Of a stretch of 64,000 nucleotides of DNA, positions 12,053 through 20,825 are shown piece after piece. Source of the DNA: Lichenicola cladoniae (GTDB taxonomy: Bacteria; Pseudomonadota; Alphaproteobacteria; Acetobacterales; Acetobacteraceae); the NCBI RefSeq assembly GCF_013201075.1, contig NZ_CP053708.1, forward strand, positions 2,361,501-2,425,500. The letters are read 5' to 3'. The translations under genes were made by a program, and so were the position numbers. How positions within the stretch are numbered: position 1 is the first letter of the stretch; each line of letters starts with the position of its first letter. The notes under the pieces are model-generated. The model was not told where the DNA came from and ran no database searches. It was given only the letters and a program-made list of their open reading frames with translations.

Positions 12053-13360
12053 ATGCCGGATCAAGCTGCCGCACCGCCTGCCGAATTTCCGTCCCGACCG
12101 GCACGCCGAATGCGCATCCTTGCGCTGACGCTCCTGGTGATCGCCGGCACCGTCAACTACCTGGACCGGTCCGCGCTTTCGATCGGCAATTCCAGCATTC
12201 GCGCCTCGCTGCACCTGAGCGACACCGAGATGGGCCTGCTATTGTCCGCTTTCGCCGTCGCCTACGGTGTGGCCCAGCTCCCGGTCGGCATCCTGATCGA
12301 CCGCTACGGACCGCGCCGCCTGATGAGCATCGGCCTGCTCCTGTGGTCGGTTGCCCAGATCGCCGCCGGCTTCGTCACCGGCCTCGGCCAGTTCCTGTTC
12401 GCGCGCGTCGCACTCGGGATCGGCGAGTCGCCGATGTACCTGGCCGGCACCAAGGTCTGCTCGAACTGGTTCCAGGCGCCGGCCCGGGCCTTGCCGATCG
12501 GGCTGTTCAACGCCTCCTCGGCGCTCGGGCCGGCGATCGCCCCGCCGATCCTGACCTCCCTGATGATCGCCTTCGGCTGGCGGCCGATGTTCGTGATCAT
12601 CGGCATCGCAGGCCTGATCGTCGCGGTATCGTGGAACCTGATCTATCGCGATCCTGAGCAATCCGGCCTTTCGCCGCAGGAACGAACGTGGATCCATGCC
12701 GAGGATAGCGAAGCCGACCAGGGGAAGACCCTCACCGGCTGGCCCAGCCTGTTCCGGGAAGCCAACACCTGGGGGATGGCGATCGGCTTCTTCGGCGTCA
12801 TCTACCTGACCTGGCTCTATGGCACCTGGCTGCCGGCCTATCTGGAACGGGCCCGCCACCTGAGCGTGCAACAGGCCGGCATCTGGACCGCCGTTCCCCA
12901 GGCCTGCGGCTTCTTCGGCGCCCTGCTGGGAGGAGTCGCCGCACATACCCTCGCCCGTCGAGGGGTCGGACCGGTCGCCAGTTGCCGCCTGCCACTGGTG
13001 GTCGCCATGCTGATCACCGCAGCCTGCACCGCCGGCGTTCCGCTCGTCCATAATACCTCTGCCGCCGTTTTCCTGGTCAGCGTCGCGTTGTTCTGCGGCA
13101 GCCTCGCCTCCTCATGCGGCTGGGCGATGGCCGCCGTTGCCACCACGCCGGACAAGGTCGCGACGTTGGAGGCGATCCAGAATATCGGCGGATCGATCGG
13201 CGGCGCCCTGGCACCCGCCTTGACCGGCCTGGTCGTGCAACTCACCGGTTCCTTCACGCCGGCGCTGCTGCTCGCCGCCGGAATCTCGGCCGCGAGTGCC
13301 ATCGTTTATCAGATCGGCACCCGTGATCGCCCAGCCGCCCCGGAAAGGATCACGTCATGA
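12053..13360 (+). CDS. MFS transporter, anion:cation symporter (hexuronate/galactonate type)
   Basis: 435 residues from the ATG at 12053. Twelve membrane segments are expected. The first reads ILALTLLVIAGTVNYLDRSA, with the NYLDR signature of the ACS family (ExuT, GudP, DgoT). The helix 2-3 loop GILIDRYGPRR is the MFS motif A. Such carriers take up sugar acids or other organic anions with protons. The stop overlaps a beta-hydroxyacid dehydrogenase start by four bases, so transporter and dehydrogenase probably serve one substrate. Which acid is imported cannot be read from sequence. Confidence 0.85.
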   Translation: MPDQAAAPPAEFPSRPARRMRILALTLLVIAGTVNYLDRSALSIGNSSIRASLHLSDTEMGLLLSAFAVAYGVAQLPVGILIDRYGPRRLMSIGLLLWSVAQIAAGFVTGLGQFLFARVALGIGESPMYLAGTKVCSNWFQAPARALPIGLFNASSALGPAIAPPILTSLMIAFGWRPMFVIIGIAGLIVAVSWNLIYRDPEQSGLSPQERTWIHAEDSEADQGKTLTGWPSLFREANTWGMAIGFFGVIYLTWLYGTWLPAYLERARHLSVQQAGIWTAVPQACGFFGALLGGVAAHTLARRGVGPVASCRLPLVVAMLITAACTAGVPLVHNTSAAVFLVSVALFCGSLASSCGWAMAAVATTPDKVATLEAIQNIGGSIGGALAPALTGLVVQLTGSFTPALLLAAGISAASAIVYQIGTRDRPAAPERITS

Positions 13361-14241
13361 AAATCGGTTTCGTCGGCCTCGGCCCCATGGGAGCCGGGAT
13401 GGCGCGCCGGCTGCTCGATGCCGGCCACGCGCTGAGCGTCCATAATCGTACGGCGTCCCGAGGCGATGCATTGGTCGAGGCGGGCGCCCGACGCGCAGCA
13501 ACGCCGGCCGACGCTGCGCGCGACGCAGACTTGGTGTTCAGCATGCTCGCCGATGACCCGGCGGTGGAGAGCATGACGCTCGGTGCCGACGGGATCGCCG
13601 AAGGCCTGGCACCGGGCGCGGTCCACGTTTCGAGCAGTACGATCTCGGTGGCGTTGTCGGGAAGGCTGGCGGCGGCACATGCCGAGCGCAACCAGGGCTA
13701 CCTGTCGGCGACGGTGCTCGGTCGTCCGCCTGCCGCCGCTTCGGGCGAACTGTTCGTCGTCGTCGCCGGTGATCCTGCCCTGCAGGCGCGCATGGCTCCG
13801 GCGCTGGAGGCCATCGGACAACGGATCTTTTCGGTCGGTGACGACCCGACCCGTTCGAACCTGGTCAAGCTTTCCCTCAACTTCCTGATCTTCTCGACCA
13901 TCGAGCAGATGTCGGAAGTCTTCGCGCTGAACGAGAAAGGCGGCATCGCTCCCGCGACGATGCTCGAGATCCTGACCGGCAGCTTCTTCACCGCGCCGGT
14001 GCATCGCAACTACGGCAAGCTCATCGTCGAGCGGTCGTTCGATCCGCCCGGTGGCGCCATGACCCTGGCAGCCAAGGACACCGACCTCCTGCTTGAAGCA
14101 GGGAGCGCCTTACATGTTGCGTTACCAATGGGTTCGCTGGTTCGCGACCGGCTGATTGCGTCACTTGCAAAGGGCGAGGCCGGTCTCGATTTTTCTGCCT
14201 TCTCGCGACGGGCCCGCGAGGATGCCGGCCTGCCCGACTAG
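13357..14241 (+). CDS. NAD(P)-dependent beta-hydroxyacid dehydrogenase (3-hydroxyisobutyrate dehydrogenase family)
   Basis: 294 residues. The N-terminal Rossmann fold has GFVGLGPMGAGMARRLL (4-20); the domain-linking region SNLVKLSLNF holds the catalytic lysine in the K-x-x-x-N arrangement of this family. Members oxidise or reduce short 3-hydroxyacids such as 3-hydroxyisobutyrate, tartronate semialdehyde or glyoxylate. NRT after the second strand (HNRTASR) suggests NADP preference. Coupled to an organic-anion transporter by a 4-base overlap, it is likely a sugar-acid or branched-acid catabolic step. The exact substrate is unknown. Confidence 0.85.
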   Translation: MKIGFVGLGPMGAGMARRLLDAGHALSVHNRTASRGDALVEAGARRAATPADAARDADLVFSMLADDPAVESMTLGADGIAEGLAPGAVHVSSSTISVALSGRLAAAHAERNQGYLSATVLGRPPAAASGELFVVVAGDPALQARMAPALEAIGQRIFSVGDDPTRSNLVKLSLNFLIFSTIEQMSEVFALNEKGGIAPATMLEILTGSFFTAPVHRNYGKLIVERSFDPPGGAMTLAAKDTDLLLEAGSALHVALPMGSLVRDRLIASLAKGEAGLDFSAFSRRAREDAGLPD

Positions 14242-14307
14242 CGCGTTATCCAGTCGAACCCAGTCGTTCGACCGGCCAAAGACGCTGTTTTGCTCCCGAG
14301 CATCGGC

Positions 14308-14346
14308 TTCTCCGCCATGCCCACATCGTGGGCAGATGGCGGAGAA
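14308..14346. terminator. bidirectional terminator hairpin between convergent genes
   Basis: TTCTCCGCCAT (14308-14318) pairs perfectly with 14336-14346. An inner GCCCAC/GTGGGC stem with a 3-base loop (ATC) and an AG bulge continue the structure. It sits between the end of the dehydrogenase (plus strand) and the end of glnII (minus strand), so it can serve both. Confidence 0.7.
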
Positions 14347-14378
14347 AGTTGCCGGGATAGTGCTCAGCGTCGGAAGGA

Positions 14379-15398
14379 CTAGCTGGTCGGGACCGAAGCA
14401 ACCGTCTTCAGGATGCGCGACGCGATCTGATACGGGTCGCCCTGCGAGTTGGGACGCCGATCTTCCAAATAACCGCGATAGTCGTTTTTCACGAAGCTAT
14501 GCGGCACCCGGATCGAGGCTCCGCGATCGGCGACGCCGTAGCTGAAGCTGTGGATCGACTGGGTCTCGTGCAGCCCGGTCAGGCGCAGGTGGTTGTCCGG
14601 GCCATACACCGCGATATGGTCCTCCCTCGCATCCTCGAAGGCGGTCATCAGCTGCTCGAAATACGCCTTGCCGCCGACCTCCCGGAGATAGGTGGTCGAG
14701 AAGTTGGCGTGCATGCCGGAGCCGTTCCAATCGGTATCGCCGAGCGGTTTGCAGTGATACTCGATGTCGATCCCGTATTTCTCGGTCAGGCGCTGCAGCA
14801 GGTAGCGGGCGACCCACATCTCGTCGGCTGCCTTCTTCGACCCCTTGCCGAAGATCTGGAACTCCCACTGGCCCTTGGCCACCTCGGCATTGATGCCTTC
14901 GTGGTTGATGCCGGCATCAAGGCAGAGGTCGAGATGCTCCTCGACGATCTGCCGGGCGATATTGCCGACGTTGCTATAGCCGACGCCGGTGTAATAAGGC
15001 CCCTGCGGCGCCGGAAAGCCCCGGTCGGGAAAACCGATCGGCCGGCCGTCCTTGTAGAAGAAGTATTCCTGCTCGAACCCGAACCAGGCACCCGGATCGT
15101 CGAGGATGGTGGCCCGGCCATTCGAGGGATGCGGCGTCTCCCCATCCGGCATCATCACCTCGCACATGACGAGCACGCCGTTCTTGCGGGTGCTGTCCGG
15201 AAACATCGATACCGGCTTGAGAACGCAGTCCGAGCTCCGCCCCTCGGCCTGCTTGGTCGAGCTGCCGTCGAAGCCCCACATCGGAAGCTCGTCGAGGGCC
15301 GGATAGGTGTCGAATTCCTTGATCTGCGTCTTGCCGCGCAGGTTCGGCACCGGCGTGTAGCCATCGAGCCAGAGATACTCGAGCTTATACTTGGTCAT
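14379..15398 (-). CDS. glnII: glutamine synthetase, type II (eukaryotic-like)
   Basis: 339 residues from the ATG at 15398 (MTKYKLEYLWLDGYTPVPNL), much shorter than GlnA (about 470). It makes glutamine from glutamate, ammonia and ATP. The beta-grasp start LPMWGFDGSST and catalytic blocks FGFEQEYFFY, GINAEVAKGQWEFQ and NGSGMHANFSTT match GSII enzymes, which are not controlled by adenylylation. A sigma-54 promoter motif lies about 84-98 bases upstream (separate entry), which fits nitrogen-limitation control through NtrC as known for rhizobial glnII. The gene is divergent from a small 51-codon gene. Confidence 0.95.
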   Translation of the reverse strand: MTKYKLEYLWLDGYTPVPNLRGKTQIKEFDTYPALDELPMWGFDGSSTKQAEGRSSDCVLKPVSMFPDSTRKNGVLVMCEVMMPDGETPHPSNGRATILDDPGAWFGFEQEYFFYKDGRPIGFPDRGFPAPQGPYYTGVGYSNVGNIARQIVEEHLDLCLDAGINHEGINAEVAKGQWEFQIFGKGSKKAADEMWVARYLLQRLTEKYGIDIEYHCKPLGDTDWNGSGMHANFSTTYLREVGGKAYFEQLMTAFEDAREDHIAVYGPDNHLRLTGLHETQSIHSFSYGVADRGASIRVPHSFVKNDYRGYLEDRRPNSQGDPYQIASRILKTVASVPTS

Positions 15399-15770
15399 GA
15401 TTCTTCTCTTGTTCTTGAGGGACACCAGGACATCACGGCCATCGATCGTCTTCTCACACTAGCAAGGCAGCCATCACCAATGCAGTAAACGTGCCAAAAA
15501 TGCTATAACAGGACTGGCCCGAACCAAAATCCGGTAAAGCGTCACCACACCCCGACACGCACGAGTGATTGGCAGGATTGCAGTCCGAACTCCAGCTGCT
15601 GCGTATAGAAGCCGAACCAAGTTCGAAAACAGTATTTCCCAATTTTATACACAACAGATGCTTGCATATTGCTACTAATGTCCCAGAGACATGCCTGCCA
15701 GCTATCGCGGAAACTATTGCATCGAGAAATTCCGTTCTAATTTAATTAGTTCAAATAAGGGAGAATTGTA
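15399..15770. other. AT-richer divergent control region of glnII and the 51-aa gene
   Basis: These 372 bases separate glnII from the divergent small gene. The glnII half holds the sigma-54 motif. The other half is markedly AT-rich near 15720-15765 (runs of AATTTAATTAG) and ends in the ribosome binding site of the small gene. I see no further convincing gene or a clear palindromic NtrC site. Confidence 0.6.
15481..15496 (-). promoter_or_regulatory. sigma-54 (RpoN) promoter of glnII
   Basis: Read on the minus strand the site is TGGCACGTTTACTGCA. The sigma-54 consensus is TGGCAC-N5-TTGCW; only one base (C for the first T of TTGC) differs. The GG and GC elements are exactly 12 bases apart as required. 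The predicted transcript start is near 15470, giving a leader of about 70 bases before the glnII ATG. Confidence 0.7.
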
Positions 15771-15926
15771 ATGAACGACAATCCGCATCTACTTGCGATC
15801 ATGGAAAGCAAGATGGCGCAGGCTCGCCTGCAGCTACAACACGCCAGCTTCGACAAGGCCGACGATCTTCTTGCGCAGGTCAAGATCTATGCGGAAGCAC
15901 TCAGAACCAAGTCGAGCACTCACTGA
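15771..15926 (+). CDS. small protein of 51 residues, unknown function
   Basis: The frame starts at an ATG 7 bases after AGGGAGA, a strong ribosome binding site, and ends with TGA at 15926. The product starts MNDNPHLLAIMESKMAQ and ends KSSTH. It has no cysteine and no membrane segment. The spacing of L/M/A/I residues suggests one or two amphipathic helices (about 8-45), so it may form a helical hairpin or bind a partner. It is convergent with recO, whose stop abuts it at 15927. Divergence from glnII suggests, but does not show, a link to nitrogen control. I do not recognise a family. Confidence 0.6.
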   Translation: MNDNPHLLAIMESKMAQARLQLQHASFDKADDLLAQVKIYAEALRTKSSTH

Positions 15927-16697
15927 TCAGGACCCGGGACCTGTCTCGCTGTCCGTCTCGGCCAGCGTCACCATCATGTCGTAGAGGCGCCCTCGTGCCT
16001 GCGGCAATGGCCGATGACGCTGGCCGAAGGCATCTCGCACCAGGAAATGTCCGGTCAGCCTGAGCCCATCCCGCCAGTCCGCCGCATTGCCCGGATCGGC
16101 GTCGTCTAGCAGGAATTTCGGCAGCCGCAGCAGGCGCTCTCGCCAGAGCCCAGCGCCCTCTTCGGACACGGCACGACCGCTCCGGGGCGAGACGAACGCC
16201 AGATTGTCGGACCCGCCACAGACCGCGCATTCCGTCAGGTCGAGCCCATACCCGAGTTCGGACAGCAGCGTCATTTCCCAGCGCACCAAGGCCGCCGGCC
16301 CCAGGCGTTCCCCTTCGTCGGGATCCAGGCTCAGCAACGTCAACAACCCAGCCAGCCCATGGAACAGCCGTGGATGGGCCTCGCGCTCGGGCAGGGCGCC
16401 GTCGGCCACCGCGCACGCGGAGCTCAGCATTGCCAGTGGCCGCGCAAATTGCAGCAGCCGCGCCGAGGATGGATGCACCAGCTCTGCGGTCAGGTTTCCC
16501 AGCATTTCCGGCAATCTGGCGACCCAGCGCGCGGTGATCAGGTTGCCGGCCTGCCAGTTGGCGATCTGGGCCCGCGAACTGCCGCCCCGGACCAGGCCGC
16601 GATAGGCCCCGAATTCTTCGCTCAGTACATGCGCGACCGCGCCGCCCTCACCATAGGACGACGCGGCCAGAACAATCGCAGGAGCCTCCCATTCCAT
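15927..16697 (-). CDS. recO: DNA repair protein RecO
   Basis: 256 residues. RecO acts with RecF and RecR to load RecA on SSB-coated single-stranded DNA and anneals strands. The N-terminal OB fold (MEWEAPAIVLAASSYGEGGA, then RGLVRGGSSR) and the later CAVCG zinc-finger half match alphaproteobacterial RecO (about 240-260 residues). It follows tsf on the same strand after 26 bases and is probably cotranscribed with rpsB-tsf. Confidence 0.92.
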   Translation of the reverse strand: MEWEAPAIVLAASSYGEGGAVAHVLSEEFGAYRGLVRGGSSRAQIANWQAGNLITARWVARLPEMLGNLTAELVHPSSARLLQFARPLAMLSSACAVADGALPEREAHPRLFHGLAGLLTLLSLDPDEGERLGPAALVRWEMTLLSELGYGLDLTECAVCGGSDNLAFVSPRSGRAVSEEGAGLWRERLLRLPKFLLDDADPGNAADWRDGLRLTGHFLVRDAFGQRHRPLPQARGRLYDMMVTLAETDSETGPGS

Positions 16698-16723
16698 CGG
16701 AGGCTCCTCTCATCAGGCGTGTA

Positions 16724-17662
16724 TCAGACCTCGGGCACAGGTGCCGGCGCTGCCGGAACACCGGAAACCTTGGCGACTTCGGCTGCGAAGTCGGTGGTCT
16801 CCTTCTCGATGCCTTCGCCAAGCTGGAACCGGTCGAACCCGATCAGCTTGCCGCCGGCCTTCTGCACGACCGCCTTCACGCGGCTCTCGCCGTCATGAAC
16901 CCAGACCTGCTCGAGCAGAACCACTTCCTCGTAGTATTTCTGAACCCGGCCGTTGACCATCTTCTCGATGATGGCTTCCGGCTTGCCGGACGCACGCGCC
17001 TGCTCGCTCAGCACGGCGCGCTCACGCTCCAGCGCCGCCGGATCGACCGCATCGACATCGAGTGCCGCCGGGCGCGTCGCCGCGACATGCATGCCGATCT
17101 GCCGACCGAGCAGCTCCAGCGCGTCACTCTCGGACGGTGCCTCGATCGCGGCCAGCACGGCGATCTTGCCGATACCCGGACGCAGCGCCGAATGCACGTA
17201 GGTCGCGACCACGCCGGACGTGACGCGCAGGACGCGGGCCCGGCGGATCGTCATGTTCTCGCCGATGGTGGCGATCAGCTGCGTCAGCTCCTCGGCCACG
17301 GTCTTGTCCGAACCCTGGATCTTCGACGCCTTGATCGCCTCGACATCCTCTCCGACGATCAGTGCTACCTGCGCCACGCCGGCAACGAATGCCTGGAAGC
17401 TCTCGTTGCGCGCCACGAAGTCGGTCTCGGCATTCACTTCGACCATCGCGGCGATCCGCGGACCGGACGCAACGGCGACCAGACCCTCGGCCGCGACGCG
17501 ACCGGACTTCTTCGCTGCAGCAGCGAGACCCTTCTTGCGCAGCCAGTCGACCGCGGGCTCGATCTCGCCAGCCGTCTCGTTCAGCGCCTTCTTGCAGTCC
17601 ATCATGCCGGCGCCGGTCTTCTCGCGCAGCTCTTTCACGAGGGCAGCCGTGATTTCCGCCAT
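16724..17662 (-). CDS. tsf: translation elongation factor Ts
   Basis: 312 residues from the ATG at 17662, preceded by GGAGAG. EF-Ts is the guanine nucleotide exchange factor of EF-Tu. Its N-terminal UBA-like domain reads [20 protein letters not shown] (4-23) with KKALNET after it, followed by the [10 protein letters not shown] motif of the core domain that contacts EF-Tu. It lies 114 bases downstream of rpsB, the usual arrangement. Confidence 0.97.
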   Translation of the reverse strand: MAEITAALVKELREKTGAGMMDCKKALNETAGEIEPAVDWLRKKGLAAAAKKSGRVAAEGLVAVASGPRIAAMVEVNAETDFVARNESFQAFVAGVAQVALIVGEDVEAIKASKIQGSDKTVAEELTQLIATIGENMTIRRARVLRVTSGVVATYVHSALRPGIGKIAVLAAIEAPSESDALELLGRQIGMHVAATRPAALDVDAVDPAALERERAVLSEQARASGKPEAIIEKMVNGRVQKYYEEVVLLEQVWVHDGESRVKAVVQKAGGKLIGFDRFQLGEGIEKETTDFAAEVAKVSGVPAAPAPVPEV

Positions 17663-17776
17663 CTTGCTCTCCATAAGCAGATCGGCGCCCATCATCCTGC
17701 GATGGGGCGCGTCCCTGTTCGTCCAGTTCCTGGAAACCGCCGCCCGGGGATAAACCCGCAGCGGACGGCCTTGGTC

Positions 17777-18646
17777 TTACTCGGCTGCGGGCGTCGCCGC
17801 TTCGGGCTCCGCAACGGCCGGGGTGAACTCCTCGGCCGATACCAGCTCGGCAGTCGGTGCCAGCTCGGTCACCGCCGGCATCTCGGCCGCTTCGATTTCC
17901 GGCATCAGCTCGACCGGGAGTTCCTCGGCAGCACCGTAATCCTGGCCCGAGGCACCGAGTTCCGCCGAGATACCATCCAGCACCGCGGACGCGATCAGGT
18001 CGCAATACATGGTGATGGCGCGGATCGCGTCGTCGTTGCCGGGGATCGGATAGGTCACGCCGGCCGGATCGGAATTGCTGTCGAGGATCGCGATCACCGG
18101 GATGCCGAGCTTGTTGGCTTCCTCGACCGCGAGCTTCTCCTTGTTGGTGTCGATGATGAACAGGATATCGGGCAGGCCGCCCATTTCCTTGATCCCACCG
18201 AGCGACCGCTCGAGCTTCTCGCGATCGCGGGTGATCTCGAGAATTTCCTTCTTGGTCAGGCCCTGCGTGTCGCCGGAGAGCATCTCGTCGATCTGGCGCA
18301 GGCGCTTGATCGAGCCGGTGATGGTCTTCCAGTTGGTCAGCATGCCGCCGAGCCAGCGATGGTTGACGTAATACTGCCCGCAACGGGCGGCTGCCTCGGC
18401 CACATGCTCTGCCGCAGCCCGCTTGGTGCCGACGAACAGGACGCGACCGCCGCCGGCGACGGTGTCACGAACCGCCTTGAGGGCGCGATCGAGCATCGGC
18501 ACGGTCTGCTGCAGGTCGATGATGTGAACCTGGTTGCGGATACCGAACAGGTATGGCGCCATGCGCGGGTTCCAGCGGCGAGTATGGTGACCGAAATGGA
18601 CACCGGCCTCGAGCAGCTGACGCAACGTGAAATCGGGCATCGCCAT
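17777..18646 (-). CDS. rpsB: 30S ribosomal protein S2
   Basis: 289 residues. The start ATG at 18646 has GGGAGC upstream; a second in-frame ATG (18640) would give [14 protein letters not shown]2 signatures are [19 protein letters not shown] near the N-terminus and [13 protein letters not shown]. The last 45 or so residues form an Ala/Glu/Pro-rich acidic tail absent from E. coli S2 but frequent in alphaproteobacteria. It heads the rpsB-tsf-recO set. Confidence 0.97.
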   Translation of the reverse strand: MAMPDFTLRQLLEAGVHFGHHTRRWNPRMAPYLFGIRNQVHIIDLQQTVPMLDRALKAVRDTVAGGGRVLFVGTKRAAAEHVAEAAARCGQYYVNHRWLGGMLTNWKTITGSIKRLRQIDEMLSGDTQGLTKKEILEITRDREKLERSLGGIKEMGGLPDILFIIDTNKEKLAVEEANKLGIPVIAILDSNSDPAGVTYPIPGNDDAIRAITMYCDLIASAVLDGISAELGASGQDYGAAEELPVELMPEIEAAEMPAVTELAPTAELVSAEEFTPAVAEPEAATPAAE

Positions 18647-18842
18647 GAGCGTGCTCCCTTGTCCTACTGGTTGAACCTCCGCGGGGTCTCGGTCCGTCTC
18701 CGGACACCAGAGGTAAGCCCCGCGTGCGAATTACCGGCCATAAGCCAGCGGGCCCGCGTATGCGCGCAACCGGCCTCGAATGCAAGCCAGGCAGGAAAAA
18801 ACTGGACAACACGGTGCAATGCTGTCGTGAGGGCAAGCCTGC

Positions 18843-19736
18843 TCAAACCGCTCGCCGCAAGATCTCGATGAGCGCTGCGAGCGTCGGCTGCAATTGCCGG
18901 CGAGACGGGTAGTAGAGAAAGAACCCGGGAAAAGGCTGCGTCCAGTCTTCGAGAAGCCGCACGAGCCGGCCTGCCGCGATATGAGAGGCGGCTCGTTCCT
19001 CCAGAACATAGGCCAAGCCCAGGCCGTCGAGTGCCGCATCGACGGCAAGCTCCGGCTCGTTGACCGTGAGCGGACCGGCGACATCGACCGAAACGGCGTG
19101 ACCATCACGGTCGAATTCCCAGGGTATGACGACCCCGCCCGCCCGCATCCGATAGCGAATGCAGCGATGATGTCGCAGGTCCCCCGGCTCATGGGGCGTG
19201 TTGCCGCCTGCAAGATAAGCCGGTGACGCAATCATCGCCATTCGCAGGCGGGGACCGACCCTGACTGCGATCATGTCCTGCTCGAGTTTCTCGCCCATGC
19301 GGATCCCGGCATCGATGGAAGCCGCAATGATGTCGCGGAATTCGTACTCGATCAGCACCTCGACCTGTGCCTCAGGGTATCGCCTGGCGAATTCACCCAG
19401 GATAGGTCGGATCACCGCTTCGTAGCCCTGGCGCGTGGCGGTGATCCGCACGATGCCCGTCACGGCGCTACGGTCCCGATCGAGCTCCTGGAGAGCATGT
19501 TCTACATCGCCAAGAGCCGGTTCGAGAGTTTCAAGCAGGCGCGCACCGGCCGACGTGGGCGCCACGCTGCGGCTGTTTCTTTGAAGCAGGCGTGTGCCGA
19601 GCCGCCGCTCCAGGCGCTTGATGGCATAGCTGAGCGCAGACACGGAAAGCCCGAGCCCCGGGGCCGCGCGGGTGAAACTCCGGGTCCGTGCGACGGCCGC
19701 GAAGGCTGCCAGGTCATCGAGCGTTCCTCGCTCCAT
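18843..19736 (-). CDS. LysR-family transcriptional regulator
   Basis: 297 residues. The N-terminal winged helix-turn-helix runs over about residues 4-63 (LDDLAAFAAVARTRSFTRAA, then LSVSALSYAIKRLERRLGTRLL). The effector-binding domain follows, ending in FLYYPSRRQLQPTLAALIEI. It is divergent from an SDR oxidoreductase across a 139-base gap, the classic arrangement in which a LysR protein controls itself and its neighbour. The inducer is unknown. Confidence 0.9.
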   Translation of the reverse strand: MERGTLDDLAAFAAVARTRSFTRAAPGLGLSVSALSYAIKRLERRLGTRLLQRNSRSVAPTSAGARLLETLEPALGDVEHALQELDRDRSAVTGIVRITATRQGYEAVIRPILGEFARRYPEAQVEVLIEYEFRDIIAASIDAGIRMGEKLEQDMIAVRVGPRLRMAMIASPAYLAGGNTPHEPGDLRHHRCIRYRMRAGGVVIPWEFDRDGHAVSVDVAGPLTVNEPELAVDAALDGLGLAYVLEERAASHIAAGRLVRLLEDWTQPFPGFFLYYPSRRQLQPTLAALIEILRRAV

Positions 19737-19875
19737 CGTCGTCTCTCATTCAACGCCTCATCGCAATCATAGCGCCTAATCGTAAGCCGCAGCATTGCCT
19801 ACCTTGTGGTTTCCATCGCCGCGCAATGCCGCTTGCACCGGTTGCCCGGCGTCAGATCATAGAAGGGGCACGATC

Positions 19876-20721
19876 ATGCTTGAGAAAAATGCCGTCTGGC
19901 TTATCACCGGATGTTCGACCGGCCTGGGTCGGGCGCTTGCACAGCAGGCCCTGAAGGCCGGCTATCGCGTCGTCGCGACCGCGCGGGACCGGTCAGTGCT
20001 TGGCGAACTCGTCAAAGAGCATGGTGAAGCCGTGCTCGCGGTAGAGCTCGACGTCACCAGGCCTGACCAGATCGAGGCAGCGATCGCCGCGTCCGAAGCC
20101 CGCTTCGGCACGGTCGATGTACTCGTCAACAACGCCGGATACGGTTATTTTGGGGCGATCGAGGAAGGCGAGGATGCAGGCGTTCGCGCCATGTTCGAGA
20201 CCAACGTCTTCGGCCCCTGGAACATGATCAAGGCCGTCCTGCCGGGCATGCGCAACCGGAAGACCGGTTACGTCGTGAACATCAGCTCTGTCGGCGGGCT
20301 GGTGACCTACCCGGCGGTCGGGTTCTACCACATGGCGAAATTCGCGTTGGAAGGACTATCCGAGACGCTCGCCAAGGAGGTCGCTCCCTTCGGCATCGGC
20401 GTGACGGTCGTGGAGCCGGGTGCGTTCCTGACCGATTTCCGGGGCGGGTCGGCGAAGCAGTCGAACATCCGTCTCCCGGCTTATGCCGATACGGCCGGCA
20501 AGGCGCGCGACAACGTATTCGCAGCGCACGGCAAGCAGGAGAATGACCCGGTTCTTGGCGCGCAGGCGATCATCACCGCGATCGAGGCAGCTTTGCCGCC
20601 GCTACACCTGGTAATCGGCGGTGATGCGCTCGACCAGATCCGGCAAAAAATCGTCGACCTGAAGCGTGATCTGGACACGTGGGAAGACCTGACCCGGAGC
20701 ACGAAGTTCCAGAAGAAGTAG
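19876..20721 (+). CDS. short-chain dehydrogenase/reductase
   Basis: 281 residues from the ATG at 19876, which has AGAAGGGG upstream. Classical SDR motifs are present: cofactor loop TGCSTGLG (about residues 11-18), NNAGYG, the catalytic serine in NISSVGG and the YHMAK catalytic Tyr-Lys pair. An arginine after the second strand (TARDRS) suggests NADPH. The substrate cannot be stated. It is probably controlled by the divergent LysR gene. It runs convergent to dnaE. Confidence 0.88.
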   Translation: MLEKNAVWLITGCSTGLGRALAQQALKAGYRVVATARDRSVLGELVKEHGEAVLAVELDVTRPDQIEAAIAASEARFGTVDVLVNNAGYGYFGAIEEGEDAGVRAMFETNVFGPWNMIKAVLPGMRNRKTGYVVNISSVGGLVTYPAVGFYHMAKFALEGLSETLAKEVAPFGIGVTVVEPGAFLTDFRGGSAKQSNIRLPAYADTAGKARDNVFAAHGKQENDPVLGAQAIITAIEAALPPLHLVIGGDALDQIRQKIVDLKRDLDTWEDLTRSTKFQKK

Positions 20722-20825
20722 AAGCCGACACGCCTGCAGATCACCCGGCGACAGCGACGTCGGGTAATTTGCAATGCGGGCTAGAACCCGATCACGGACC
20801 GCAAACAGGTGTTCCGCTCCGTCGG

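Noticed and set aside
15454-15654. A 66-codon minus-strand frame in the glnII upstream region
   Set aside because: It overlaps the sigma-54 promoter, has no ribosome binding site and looks like translated control DNA.
20750-20800. Short inverted repeats between the SDR gene and dnaE
   Set aside because: The arms are only 4-5 bases; this is expected by chance in GC-rich DNA, so I do not call a terminator.
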